Source of the DNA: Sycon ciliatum
Lineage: Eukaryota > Porifera > Calcarea > Leucosolenida > Sycettidae
Reading direction: 5' to 3'
Assembly (NCBI RefSeq): GCF_964019385.1
Contig: NC_088645.1
Coordinates: 22,527,921 to 22,591,920, forward strand
Length of the DNA: 64,000 nucleotides
Shown: positions 10,981 to 22,717 of the stretch, piece by piece
Layout: every line of letters starts with the position of its first letter
Position numbering within the stretch: position 1 is the first letter of the stretch
Notes under the pieces: model-generated
Told to the model about the DNA's origin: nothing
Database searches by the model: none
The model's input: the letters and a program-made list of their open reading frames with translations, nothing else
Translations under genes and position numbers: made by a program

Positions 10981-13171
10981 GGTGGATTGAGACAGCGGGG
11001 AAAAAACCATAAATGAGGGAAAAAATAGGTGTACATGTATAATCCCAAGTGGCAGCATGACAGCATATAAACAGGCACAAAATATCTACAGCCAAGAAAG
11101 AAGGGGAAGAAGATGCGCCGACATGAAGGGTCGGAGGTCGGGGACACTGGTGAGACTAAAAAAACTGACTGAAAAAGGCAGGCAAAAAGAACAGGAACAA
11201 AAGAAAAAACATCAGACGCCATCTTCGCAAGAGTAAATTTCAATTGCTTTGTTGGGTGAGAAATATAACATCTTCTCCTTGACTAGAGTTGATAGTCATC
11301 TTGGTTCAATTCATGTCTGTTTTCGGCTAAGAAAAAGGCTTCAGGGCAAGAGATGTTGGTTTTCTTCAGGCCATACTTTATCCAATGATGTAGACAGCAA
11401 ACTGTTCCGGCCATATTAACCTCATCAGTACAGCTAAAGGGCAACCGCCCAACACAAGTTGAGCCGAGGATATTTCCGGATTTACACATGAGTTTAAATG
11501 AAATTTTGGTCAGTTAATGCACATGCTGTTTGCTTCGTTTCTGAGGCTCACAGAATAACTGGGAAACGTAGATGTGCATAGACCTCAAGCTTAGGACTAG
11601 ACGACTTATAATTCTGGAGATATGACTCAAACGGATTCGCCGGGAGTCCCAAAAAATGGCCAAAAAAGGCCATCTAAAATGAACAAGCGGCATACGTAAC
11701 GCCCTCCTTCTCGGCAGAAGCATCAATCAGGCCTTTCCATACTGCACGCCTTCACCTTCTGTCTTGCTTCTGCTCCTTGGAGGCCCTCCTAGCTCAGTGG
11801 TAGAGCTTCTCCTTGTCTTGCTGCTGAGGTCCAGGAGCAGAGAACTGTCTAGCACTGCAATGCATCGCCTTCAAGACATCAGGTATTGTGCGCGCGACGC
11901 CATTGTTGAACACGGCAAGAGCAAGGCCTGCAGACGTCTCGACGGAAGACGTATAGCAGTACTCATTTGGACAGACGCTCCATAGAGTGCCACTGAAGCG
12001 CTCGTTGGTGTTTTGGGTGGCACCACGTCCTGAACAGCCTTTGGCAGAACGTACACACGCTTGTACTGAATGTCCTCTCCGGCTTGCTACTGTCGTCAAC
12101 CACACCACAAATCTTTGCCAGGTGGACAGAAGGTATGTCAAAAACGTGCTCTTACTCATAGGGTGGGTGGCATGTTCAGAGTTGAGCACACTGTCTGCAT
12201 TGCCCTACGTCCACGTCCAATCGGCTGCATAGCCAGCACAGCTTTTCTATTCACACTGTAAAACCTACACTTACGCTAGTTCTTCTCTGCTAGGACCTTA
12301 TCAGCATGCTAGCCACAATTATCACAAGCAAGCTGATTATTCGGGGCTATAGCAACTCGTGAAACTTCACAAACAAGTTGGACTACCCGTTTTACACTTT
12401 GTACAAAACACAGGACTTCGATATCAATCTGTGCAGCGAAGGCAACGTCATAAGTCTGCTTCCCGTTGTTGACACGTCCACGTGACATTGCCACCATCGT
12501 CATCAGATTCGCTACCAGAGGCAGAATGCAATGTGTTGCGCTTGAACTTTGGATAAGAGGAGTCTTCAGGGATTAGGTTCTCCAAATCAGTCGTTGACAG
12601 CTTGTCCTCCTCAATATATTATTTTATTAATTTTTCATAAAGTTGGTGGTTCCAACGAGGCAGTGTCAAGTTCGGCAAGAATTGTGTGTTCCTTTGGAAC
12701 AACCAACTTCATGACTAATGCCACCGAAGTCGCAACTTTTAGGTTCAAATTTTAATAGTCAGGAAAAAGGACCAAGGAACTGCAAGTTTCGCTATAATGT
12801 CCATTACCACCAACAGTTACCTGACAATCAGCTCATGCGATAACATTGTACAAAATTGACCGACAGTACTGACTTTCTACAACTAACTGGCTATCAGCTC
12901 TAGCAGGTCTTTGGTGCCCACTCGAACAGCCTTCCAACTTGGAAGGTTCTAAGTTGTATGAAAATATAGGAGGGTAAGGTGAAAGCAACCAAGACAAGCA
13001 CAACCTGAAAGTCTCAGCATTGAAGGAGGTTGGCGGATGTTCATGCATGTCGATGACGATGCTGGCAAAACCGTTAGACAATAAATTCAAACCACGATTC
13101 AAGCACGCATAGCAATATACCACACAACTTGCGTGGCTCTAAATAACTGTCCTCTATCGTGCGATGCATCG
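10981..13171. other. Unannotated spacer
   Basis: No gene recognised. Near 12929 the palindrome CCTTCCAACTTGGAAGG and its flanks resemble one arm of the foldback element at 7833-8226, so a solo arm or decayed relative is likely. A tRNA A-box-like string (TAGCTCAGTGGTAGAGC, about 11790) has no matching B box and was not called. Confidence 0.4.
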
Positions 13172-13818
13172 TCACCACTAGGTTTCCTTTGGGGTCTACA
13201 ACAAATGTCTAATTGTTGCACAGCTTGCGGACACCTGGGAACTGGAAACCACCTCAAAACGAGCCCAAAATACAGCGTATACAACAGAACTGCAATGCGA
13301 AATTTTCCAATTTTCAAGGGTAATAGACCAATAGTGGGCACGACATACGGCGGTTATTGACAGACATACGGACAGAAACTATTGTTCTACCTTACGATGT
13401 TGAGATCCAGTGAATAAAAAAGGAACAAGAGTACATTAGTAGAACCTAGAAGATAAATGTGGAAAAAGTGAAAACTTGCTCAGAAGAGCACTCAGACTGA
13501 GAATGTGCAAGAAGAGGAGAATGGGGATACCTATTTTACTGTTAGAGTTATACTCAGTTACCTACTGAGTAGTCGGCATCCGCAGAGACGCCACCACCCT
13601 GAAGGATGAAGGCGCTGATGCAGCTACTGAAGCGGTTGGGGACGAGTAGATCAACACCCAGTGGTCAAAGACCGAAAATACCCTGTCGCTGTATCTATGA
13701 AAATTATGCAAAGACTATATGACAGGTTGCATGAAGCTCAGCTGGAGGCCGGGTTGTCCGCATCCGTAGGAACTTCACCACCCTGTATGGATCAAGGCAA
13801 AGATGTAGCCTCTAAAGC
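13172..13818 (+). repeat. Dispersed repeat C, copy 2
   Basis: Collinear with 5182-5862 at roughly 85% identity over most of its length; same orientation. The most conserved block is 13370-13560. Confidence 0.75.
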
Positions 13819-13885
13819 ATGGAAATGAGGCGCAGTGTCACCTTCATGCTGACACTGTTGCTGATCATTTATTAGCAGCTGTGTA

Positions 13886-14098
13886 TGACTGCATGCACAT
13901 GTAAGCCACTGTGAGGTGGCAGCACTATCAGCTACAGTGTGCATTGATGTTACTTGCGTTATAACTCTGGCATGCTTCACACCATTATCACTTGCACACT
14001 CTCACACCATCAATTGTAGTTATAAGTTTACTTTGGGTTCACTGCCTGTTCAGTTGATCACCTACTTCTGATTAAATATACGTACTGCCGACGTATCA
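13886..14098 (+). mobile_element. Possible LTR end of a second LTR retrotransposon
   Basis: The sequence before the gag-like frame ends in ...GTATCA followed, after one base, by TGGTGGCAGCGGG (14100-14112), which has the TGG start and position of a tRNA primer-binding site. The LTR 3' end at 14098 is therefore plausible. The 5' boundary near a TGTATGA at about 13886 is a guess, since no second LTR is visible (the downstream part is lost in the assembly gap). Confidence 0.35.
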
Positions 14099-14144
14099 CT
14101 GGTGGCAGCGGGTTCGGACCAGTCTTAAGTGGTTGGACTGGGAG

Positions 14145-15226
14145 ATGGCCGAGAAGCTGAAGGTGGTGTTCGGTGATGGTGGAACGTCATTGGAAAGCTG
14201 GCTAGCTTTTCAGTGTGCATATACCAATGCAAGGGAACTGAATGAATTGCTGAAGGACACAAATGCGGAAGCTAAGCTGTGGTCGGACAACAAGGTTTTT
14301 CGCGTCCTGGCCCAGCTAAGGGGCGAACCATTGGTGTGGCTGTCTCAGGAGGAGAACAAGGAACTTCTGGAAGATGATAAGGAGATGATGGAGGCACTCC
14401 ACGGCCGATAAGGCAGGACTAAAGCTCGCGCCGCGTACATAAGTGAGTTCGAGGAGAGTCGGCAGCAAGAGGGAGAATCCCCGGATCAGTATCTTTCTCG
14501 CCTACAACAACTAGCGGCAGTCGCGTTCCCAACAAATGACCAGGAAGCTCGACGAGAACGTGTCTTGTCTAGGTTTATGCGAAACGTACAGTCGAGCCGC
14601 CTACGAGAGGAACTGCTGGTGTTCGGCCTTTTTGATGAGCAGGATCAGCTACGGTCATACCAGACAGTACTAAGAAAGGCCAATCAACTCCAGGGTCATT
14701 GGGAAGCAGCAGCAGCAAGCGGTGCAATGAGTGATTCGGTGATGGCAGCATCATCATCAACGTGGCCGGGGCAGAAGGATTTGGACGACTTGAAGACGCA
14801 AGTGGCGGCCTTGACAGCGCAGTGGAGTCGTACCGAGACCGGACGTAGGCCAACACCGGGGAGTGGCCGAAACTGGCTGTGCCACTACTGCAGGCCGTCA
14901 AACCACCGAGGCGGCTGGCGCGCATGTAGCAAGCGGCAGAAGGAGAACCCAAGCTGGAGGCCAAAGCAGACGCAGCAGGGTTCGCTGAGCCCTGCTGTGG
15001 CCCGAGAGGGTTGCAGCAGGGCAATGTCCTCCACAGTGGAAGTATTCACAGCAACCGCTTTGCGAAGGAGTCCCTTCGTAGGGGTCAAACTTGAGAAGAC
15101 TGAAGTTAGCATGCTGCTGGACACCGGTGCTGACATCAGTCTTATCAGCTCTACTGAAGTAGAACGGAGCGAGGTTCAGGGCGATGGTCGACCGGTGGCT
15201 GCACCTACACGCGGCGTCGATGGAAC
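14145..15226 (+). pseudogene. Gag and protease part of an LTR retrotransposon
   Basis: One continuous frame from ATG 14145 to the gap has a single in-frame TAA at 14409. It encodes a Gag capsid-like region (SFQ/YLSRLQQLA, residues ~110-240), a region with a cysteine/histidine cluster (CHYC...H...C, about 14880-14930) that looks like a degenerate zinc knuckle, and then an aspartic protease core, MLLDTGADISLIS (about 15111-15150). The order gag, knuckle, protease in one frame fits a Ty3/gypsy- or Bel/Pao-like element with a fused Gag-Pol. RT and integrase would lie in the 15227-15426 gap, but a 200-N run is a placeholder, so the true gap may be larger. The nonsense codon suggests an inactive copy or a sequencing error. 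Confidence 0.65.
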
Positions 15227-15426
15227 NNNNNNNNNNNNNNNNNNNNNNNNNNNNNNNNNNNNNNNNNNNNNNNNNNNNNNNNNNNNNNNNNNNNNNNNNN
15301 NNNNNNNNNNNNNNNNNNNNNNNNNNNNNNNNNNNNNNNNNNNNNNNNNNNNNNNNNNNNNNNNNNNNNNNNNNNNNNNNNNNNNNNNNNNNNNNNNNNN
15401 NNNNNNNNNNNNNNNNNNNNNNNNNN
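15227..15426. other. Assembly gap (200 N)
   Basis: Exactly 200 Ns, the usual placeholder length, so the real size is unknown. It truncates the LTR retrotransposon on its left. Confidence 0.99.
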
Positions 15427-15539
15427 AACTTGTGTGACCACTGACTTTCTTTCTCTGTTATCAAGCAGTATGCATTATTTGTAACAGTAATTACTTGTCT
15501 GTGTCATGTGGATGCATTGTCTTATTTTCCTTTTTCAGG

Positions 15540-15760
15540 CTACAGCACAACCGAGAGAACGAAATGTACGTCGCAATCAAGCTATGTCGTTGCCATCTTC
15601 TATGTGCCATGCGTTACCTGATGTGCCAGCCTGCTATGTCGGATACCGCTAACCATGCATCGACTAGGCGCCAGGCGCGAACTGATGGTGGTGGTGGTGA
15701 GAAGGAGAGCTCTGTGCCAGAATAACTTTGCAGTTTAGAGAGCGTGTCTGGGCAGGCGTG
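15540..15760 (+). repeat. Tandemly duplicated ~210-bp segment, copy 1
   Basis: Preceded by a good 3' splice-site sequence (polypyrimidine tract, TTTTTCAG, ending at 15538). A plus-strand frame ends ...STRRQARTDGGGGEKESSVPE at the stop near 15725. It pairs with 15895-16115; both copies keep the terminal frame (Thr-Arg-Arg-Gln, poly-Gly, SSVPE, stop). This could be a duplicated last exon of a gene hidden in the gap, or a repeat. Confidence 0.5.
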
Positions 15761-15894
15761 TATTTACCCCCATATTGCCAGGTGTGTATTTACCACCATA
15801 AGAACCAACCATAAGTGCAGTTGCAGTGGAGTCTTCAACTTCATTCTCCTGAGGTCAAGCTCCTTGTGAAGACATCTAAGAAGAAGATTGCCTG

Positions 15895-16115
15895 ATGAAT
15901 CCAGCCGGGACGAAAGGTACATCGCAATCAAGCTATGGTGTTGCTGTGTCATCTGCTATGCGCCATACGCTACCTGATGTACCAGCTGCTATGTCGGACA
16001 CCATTCACCCTGCATCGACCAGGCGCCAGACGCGAACTGATGATGGTGGTGGTGGCGGGAAGGAGAGCTCTGTGCCAGAATAACTTTTCAGTTTAGAGAG
16101 CGTGTGTAGGCAGGT
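15895..16115 (+). repeat. Tandemly duplicated ~210-bp segment, copy 2
   Basis: About 85% identical to 15540-15760. Its 62-codon frame ends STRRQTRTDDGGGGGKESSVPE at 16083. The frame is maintained through the GGT repeat-length difference, which hints at coding. No splice-site-supported model could be built. Confidence 0.5.
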
Positions 16116-16671
16116 GTGTATTTACCGCCGTATGAATCAACCACAGTACGATCAGCCGACGTTATAACTTATAAGGATGATCTCGTGCAGCGATATTATT
16201 GATATTTTTTAAGTCTTTTCTAAGGACTCTCCACTGCAGCGTTTTCTTTCCACCCGGTTCTCTTCTTTTCATCGCTCAGCTTGCACTTGCAATGCTTATA
16301 CATACTGATCAATCCCGTTCAATTTTCCGTACATTTTTCTCAAAATCCATAGCGTGGACGAAGTAGTGATTTTCCGTACAAATATGGAAAATACGGAAGG
16401 TTGATAGCACTGTGTTGAGGCAGCTATTGTTGACTTTATTTGGAATTAATTCTGTCGTATTTGCACACATTCCTGAGTGCATTGTATTACTATTAGCATC
16501 CAATGTGTGTATCTGTGCGAGCTTCTAACCTTGTGAACATTCACGAAGGTTCGGTTGGTGGCGCACAAGATCTTCCGGGATGGCTCTTGCGGGCTCTCAG
16601 CCCTGCGTTCACTGCATAAAACTTGGCAGAACAGTTCAAGCTTCAATTTAGGCCATTTCCTCACTCTGTGA

Positions 16672-17170
16672 CTCCCAATATTTCACATGTGCAATGATTA
16701 TAAGTATTGTAGATCACTGGGACAGCGCCACTTTGTTAGCCGATGTTAGTCCTGAAGAAAATTGACTTCATTGCCCTAAAGGTGAGAAGAAATTGGGACT
16801 ATTTGTGAAGGAAAACTTTGGAAAATGTAATTTCGAATAAAAGTCATTTCGTTTATCTGGATAGGTCCAATATTTCACAAATGTGCAATATATGTATTGT
16901 AGATCACTGGGACAGGGCAACTTGGTCTGTCGAAGTTAGTCACGAGGAAAAAATTACTTCATTGCCCTAAAGGTGAGAACAAATTGGGACTATTTGTGAA
17001 GGAAAACTTTGGAAAATGTAATTTCGAATATAAGTCATTTCGTTTATCTGGATAGGTCCAATATTTCACAAATGTGCAATATAAGTATTGTAGATCACTG
17101 GGACAGGTCGGTCGAAGTTAGTCACGAGGAAAAAAATTACTTCATTGCCCTAAAGGTGAGAAAATATTGA
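16672..17170. repeat. ~185-bp tandem repeat, about 2.6 units
   Basis: Units start at about 16676, 16867 and 17057 with CAATATTTCACAAATGTGCA and share AGATCACTGGGACAG and AAGGTGAGAA blocks. The third is truncated after about 115 bp. Non-coding and AT-rich; a satellite-like seed array. Confidence 0.85.
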
Positions 17171-17191
17171 GGCAATTTGTAAAGAAAGGAT

Positions 17192-17532
17192 TACCTCATC
17201 TTAGGCCAAGTAAAAAAAAAAGCTAGATGATCGTCCCCGTCCGCCCAGTTTTTGTCAGCGCCCCAAGAAATATTTTATTTTTTAAATCGTGAGTTTTACT
17301 ATATGGACCACATACTACTAGTATATCACAACGTCAGTATCGATCTGCTGAAGAAAGAAAAAGAAAAAAAGAAAAAAAAAGAAAAAAAGAGAAAAAAACC
17401 TTGATGTTGTTGTGTACACTGTGTGCATGAGAGGGTAAAAAGTAAAAAAATAAAAATAAAATCCTCCCGCCCTCCCCGATTTTTCCAAAAAAAAAGGACG
17501 ATCATCTAGTAATTTTTTTTACTCGGCCTTAG
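17192..17532. mobile_element. MITE with ~35-bp terminal inverted repeats
   Basis: The left end CTTAGGCCAAGTAAAAAAAA ... CTAGATGATCGTCC is matched in reverse at the right end (GGACGATCATCTAG ... ACTCGGCCTTAG). The interior is A-rich (AAAGAAAAAAAG runs). No transposase; the target duplication is not clear. Confidence 0.75.
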
Positions 17533-17988
17533 GTGGTCAAAGTGCCTCAGAGTTCGAGTGGCAGTGCAAGTGAACAAGACCCTTTATTAGTGAACTCCTC
17601 AGCGATGGCCACAGTACAGATGGCTGTATTTCGGCAATGGAGATCGAAAGTCTGACCACGTTCAGCGAAAGACGAAGACGACGCTATGTACGGATTTCCC
17701 GGGCGCTATGACCTATGACTATGTACGGACTTGTCCCACACCGAGCAGGTCGTAATATTTTGAATCGTTGAGTCGATCATGGTTGTGCACAAGTGTGCGC
17801 GTGTCGCCTCCCGGGTCTAGACTATGACTCCCTGACTGTAGTATTGTAGCCCAAATGCAAACTTGCTTGGCGATGGCAATGTGAAAAGGATTTATTTGAC
17901 ACAAAAGTCGTTATCAGTCGGTATTTCTTGACTCCTTTCAAACTGATGACGTAGACCCACACAAACAAGTCACAAAAAAACTCAAAAT

Positions 17989-18025
17989 CAGGGAGTCGTC
18001 AAATGTGGTATTTGACGACTCCCTG
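17989..18025. mobile_element. 37-bp hAT-type palindromic mini-element with perfect 8-bp TSD
   Basis: CAGGGAGTCGTCAAA and its exact reverse complement flank a 7-bp loop. The element is flanked on both sides by the 8-bp direct repeat CTCAAAAT (17981-17988 and 18026-18033). CAGGG ends and 8-bp duplications are the hallmark of hAT transposons. Only the two ends remain, which is about as small as a transposed unit could be. The same 10-bp end occurs at 34617, 54192 and 56433. Confidence 0.8.
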
Positions 18026-18033
18026 CTCAAAAT

Positions 18034-18711
18034 GCAGCGTCGGGGATCGGGAAGAAAGCAGTTCAAGGCAGTTGTTCGAGCTTCAGTTCAGTCGCCTGCT
18101 AGTAACTGTTAGTAGTAGTTACTAGTACCTGTTGGAGTGTTGCTGTGTCTATGCCTAGGCTATGGGCTAGCTGTGCCTCAACCAACAAATCAGCCCTGTC
18201 ACTCTGTCGTCGTATGGAAGCAAGATTAGCTTGCGAACTCCAGCTGGGGAACCTGCAAACCTGCGTCGTGAAACGAAACTTTCTCTTGACCTTGATTTTC
18301 TACAAATTTGTGAAACAAACTGATCGAGCTGTTACTATGTTAGGAGAACATCTCTCTCAGGATGTTGCGAGAATGAGAGAACGCCTGAGCTAGGATATTA
18401 TGTGCGTGGAAACCTGCTAAGATCAGCGGCAACGGATCACCTCAGCCAGGCAGGAACAAGCCTGCGCAGAGCAAAGTATAATAAGTAAGATCTGGTGTAA
18501 AAAATAATCGTGCTGTGCTGTGAGTGTATGCGTGCGGTGTGGAAAGGAGGTGCGAAGCCTAGTCTCAGTTTGGAAAGTCTGGTAACTAACGTTAGACACA
18601 TGTACGTAGACTGTCGTAGCGTAGGCTTGGGAACTCGAGTCCTCCAGTTCAGTGTCTGGAATGCCAGTAATAGTATGCCTGTAGTTGTGCACCTCTTACA
18701 CTACCGTAAAA
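18034..18711. other. Unannotated spacer
   Basis: Short plus-strand frame 18145-18393 (82 codons) without recognisable domains; no call made. Confidence 0.3.
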
Positions 18712-18713
18712 GC

Positions 18714-18990
18714 CCATGTGTAGGCCCTGGGCGTATAGAATAGCAGCCTCGATTTCCTGGGCGTATACAAGGGCACGGGCGTTATTTTGGAACCGGGCGT
18801 ATACTTGGAATAGGGATAGCAGTAAGTATTGGGTATCAGTACCTGTACATGTACTGGTATTGCTGGCATGGCTGGGCGTATACATGGGCATGGGCGCTAT
18901 TTTGAAACAAACGTGTTTACTTCCCCTGACCGAGCATATACACGGAGGGTGGGCGTAATTTCGAGTGGGCGCGTACAGGGGCTTTTACGG
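18714..18990. mobile_element. TA-flanked MITE (TIR CCGTAAAAGCCC)
   Basis: Ends CCGTAAAAGCCC and GGGGCTTTTACGG flanked by TA on both sides (18712-18713, 18991-18992), the pattern of Tc1/mariner-type MITEs. The interior carries many GGGCGTATA repeats. Confidence 0.85.
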
Positions 18991-19506
18991 TATTAGTATT
19001 AGCCTCCAAACAACTACTACCGGGTAGTACCAACTGTTTTTGTTTGGTGCTAGTAGTGTAAAAGCCGAATATCGTTGGGGAGTAATTGCGTCCAACACTC
19101 ACACTGGCTTACTGTAAGATGATCGTTAAATTTGCGACTCTTTAACGAGTGGCACAAGTCGCAAATAATTTAACGGTTGTCCAAAATCTATAGGTTAACG
19201 AGAACATTATAGATACGTTAACGATCTTGCAGTCTTCAGGCACACCCGCACATAACACAAGTCACAGCCTCAGCTGAACTTACTAAAAATGTCACTCGTT
19301 AAAACGTTAGATTTACTTCCTCGTTAAATTTACATGTCTTGCAGTAAGTATCCTACGCGAAATAGTTGCGACGTGACGCGTTTCCCGTACTCGAAATTAA
19401 GTATGAATCAAGCTTTGACCCACACTCCAGTTTACATGCTGTTGCATAGGAAAGGCCAGTCAAGGGCACATTTCTTTCAGTTTTTATTACAATCCCTAGA
19501 AGGGAG

Positions 19507-19692
19507 ATGGACCACACCTGGAAGAACTACAATACCAGGGTGATCCGTGGAGAGGGTGAAGCAAGCTTCGAGCCACTCTCCAAGGAGCAAAAATACATTT
19601 GATCGAATGTTGACATATAGTCAACATATCAGCGATCAAACTGATAAGAACAGATACTACACTTGATCTTAGCCAAAAGGCCGAGAAGCGAT
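19507..19692 (-). ncRNA. U2: U2 spliceosomal snRNA gene, copy 1 (loop IV variant)
   Basis: The RNA 5' end is at 19692 and begins ATCGCTTCTCGGCCTTTT. It contains the branch-point-pairing GTAGTA, the stem II region with an alternative pairing GATCG/CGATC, an Sm-like site (TATTTTTG), and stems III and IV. It is identical to the copy at 22718-22903 except for one base: in loop IV the conserved ATTGCAG is ATTGTAG, in the sequence contacted by the U2B''/U2A' proteins. Upstream and downstream flanks are shared with the other copy, so this is a true gene duplication and not a retrocopy. It may be functional with a weakened loop IV, or a decaying copy. Confidence 0.93.
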
Positions 19693-19726
19693 AACCTTCA
19701 ACGTTCAGAGCGTTTTGCTAAGTTAT

Positions 19727-19746
19727 GTCTTTAGTTTCAGTGGTCC
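19727..19746 (-). promoter_or_regulatory. PSE-like promoter element of U2 copy 1
   Basis: On the minus strand GGACCACTGAAACTAAAGAC starts at about -54 from the U2 start. The other copy has GACC-CTGAATATAGA at the same distance, in the position of a proximal sequence element. Called by comparison of the two copies only. Confidence 0.5.
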
Positions 19747-20596
19747 AAATCACTAAACTTTCATCCAGGCACCCTGAGGCATGGTATTGCCCCCTCCTTG
19801 GCTCAATTCGTCATGCACCTCTTCAGTGATCTGCCCCGTGTATCTTACTGCAGTATTTATGCGGCGCCTTGGTCGTCAAGGCGATATATATTTACGTTTG
19901 AGCGGCAGGTCCTTTTGCTTTGTATTTCATCTCTGTTGAAAGTCAGTTGCCCTATTTTGAAAACAATGATGACTTGCACTTTGGCCCTACAATCAACATC
20001 GTTGTTTGGCCACCATAGTCACCCATAGCAACCACCCGTCTTAGGGATCCGCATGTTGTTTTGGTGACGTGTTGTTTTGTAAGTTACTGAGTACTAGCAA
20101 CCTTGGTCATGTGTGTGATTGGTTTGGTGGAGCTCATTAGGCACTTCAATGTCCACTAAATCTGTGCCTACAATAAGGTGTGTAGTGCGACTCTGCGTGT
20201 CGATGCGAGCATTTTGACACACATAACGTGTTGCGGTGGAGTGTTTTTGACCAGCACTTACTTTACTCGCTTCTCGCACACTGGCGTTGAAAAGTATATG
20301 TGTATGTACATGTGTATGTCCTATGTGAAGTCCATATAATAACTTTCCTGCCATGCGCTGCGTCTGCATAAGACCTAGCCTAGAGGCTGCTGTAAGCGGT
20401 ACATGTTTGGATAGTTAGAATGTCCGGATAATTAGCAGTTTTTCCCTGGCATTTTGGGGTTCGAATTATCACTTTATCAGGATTCCACCTGTACATGTAC
20501 TAGTTACACATGCAACACGCCTTTACTATACAGGAAGCATTTACGCTGAGAAATAGACATAAAGACTGTGGTAGAGATCGGTAATTAAAAGCCGTA

Positions 20597-20808
20597 CTGT
20601 AAATATACAAATTTTCGGCAGCTATTTAATTTCGGCTATATTCGGCACCGACCCAAAACGCCTAAATTAAAACGCCGATGACATTTTTCACAGCATCTGT
20701 CGCACTATACCATGCCCTCTACCCCACGCCGAAAATAAATCGCCGCCGAAATGTCAAAAATCGTGAAGTGCGGAAATTTTGCAGCGCCGAAATTTTGTAT
20801 ATTTACAG
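20597..20808. mobile_element. TA-flanked MITE (TIR CTGTAAATATACAAAATTTCGGC type)
   Basis: The left end CTGTAAATATACAAATTTTC and the right end GAAATTTTGTATATTTACAG are inverted and flanked by TA. The interior is rich in CGCCGAAA. A related element lies at 52585-52850. It sits between two halves of a duplicated GGATTCCA(C/T)CTGTA segment (about 20480 and 20823), suggesting a nested insertion. Confidence 0.85.
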
Positions 20809-20929
20809 TATTCGAATTATCAGGATTCCATCTGTAACTACAAACGGTTACATGTAGAGCCGGTGTTGTGGCTCTTTGTCATAGCGTTACCTGCTGTGTG
20901 CCTTGTGCCAGTCTTGTAGCAGGGTATGA

Positions 20930-21400
<471 letters not shown>

Positions 21401-21572
21401 GTCCATCCGCTTTACACCCAGTGAAAGTGTGACAGTGGTCATGGTGGGCAGAAGTGTTGAATCTCCCTGCCGCCTGCCACTGCATCCAGCTGGTATTGTA
21501 GTACTCGTACTACTAGGTGTAGTGTGATCTTGTCGTGTTATATCCATGACCCAGTACATGTATGTATCACTA

Positions 21573-21872
21573 CGGAGGATTAGCAAGACGTAATTCGCGT
21601 TCGCGTTCGCAAACATTTTTCAGTTCGCGAACTGGATTGCGAACTTTCTCATTCTTCGTTCGGAAAAGTAGTCGGAACACGAATCGCGGATTCGTGTCAG
21701 GGCAGTCATAAATTTACCACGCTGTAGAGTCTACTGTCTGTACACAATGTACGTCGTACATGCATGTACGAATTCTGTTTGCTAATTCTTCTCATAACGC
21801 GAATTCCGTCACTGAGTTCGACTTTCCTTGGAGAGCGAACGCGAACGCGAATTTCGTCTTGCTAATCCTCCG
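21573..21872. mobile_element. TA-flanked MITE with ~40-bp TIRs (CGGAGGATTAGCAAGACG)
   Basis: Left CGGAGGATTAGCAAGACG followed by TTCGCGTTCGCGTTCGC; the right end is the reverse (GCGAACGCGAACGCGAA, CGTCTTGCTAATCCTCCG). TA duplications at 21571-21572 and 21873-21874. Subterminal TTCGCG units repeat. Tc1/mariner-like by target site. Confidence 0.88.
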
Positions 21873-22663
21873 TACTACTTGACTTGTACATGGCGAGTAA
21901 ACTGACTGGTATGGTGCATACCTGTCGTGGGGCCCTGTACCAGACCAGTTCTTGGGCGGGCCTTCACGGTACAGTACTGTACATGAGTTGCCGCGGTATT
22001 CGTGGACATGTTCATGTAGGTAGTACAGTGTACATTGGATGACACTCCTTATAAGGCAGTACACATACCGATACACGGTGTGCTGGGCATTGTAAATATT
22101 TGGGTGAAACACACGCAGTTGTGATACTGATGGCAAGAAGAAAGCAGTCGGATATTATGTTTCGTGCTCACCAGGATAAGGTCTGTGCGGGGAGTATATC
22201 AATAGCCTGAATAGGTGATGCTGTGCTGTGACCTCGTACCCAGACCGAAATTATGAAGATTGTTCGTTGTCATGGCGAGGCACTGAAGATAGGCACTAAA
22301 GATGGAATGAACATCAGTAAGACCAGAAAGAGTCACTGAAAGCATACCTGAGCCTCTAACCCAGATAAAGTCCTGCTAGTTACCATGGTTTCCATGGTGA
22401 TATGTTACATCATGCACGATATATGCGGAAGCGGATTGTGATTCCAATCTTTCGGTCTTGGCTTTGAATACGGGTATACCCCCCTTCAGCGTTATGATCA
22501 CGCAGGTGGTCCCCTGGATATCTTGTGGATGGTTGCCATGGAAATTCGGCAGTTTGTGTCATGAAACACGAAAATTTGATGTGACCTTGTGTGAAAGGCA
22601 TTTCTGCCTTCCCTGGCGATGCATATGGTGGCTGTATGTTGTGGGTTGGCCTTTTGGGCACTA

Positions 22664-22680
22664 GTGACCCTGAATATAGA
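22664..22680 (+). promoter_or_regulatory. PSE-like promoter element of U2 copy 2
   Basis: GTGACCCTGAATATAGA starting at about -54. It shares GACC(A)CTGAA and an A-rich 3' half with the region at the same distance in U2 copy 1, while the surrounding sequence has diverged. Confidence 0.5.
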
Positions 22681-22717
22681 TATTGTAGAAAGGAAAAGCC
22701 TCTTGATGATGAAGGTT

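Noticed and set aside
11782..11830. tRNA gene suggested by TAGCTCAGTGGTAGAGC
   Set aside because: No B box or cloverleaf downstream.
17825..17840. Another CAGGGAGTC mini-element (GACTCCCTGA)
   Set aside because: Only one end is visible; no partner end or duplication.
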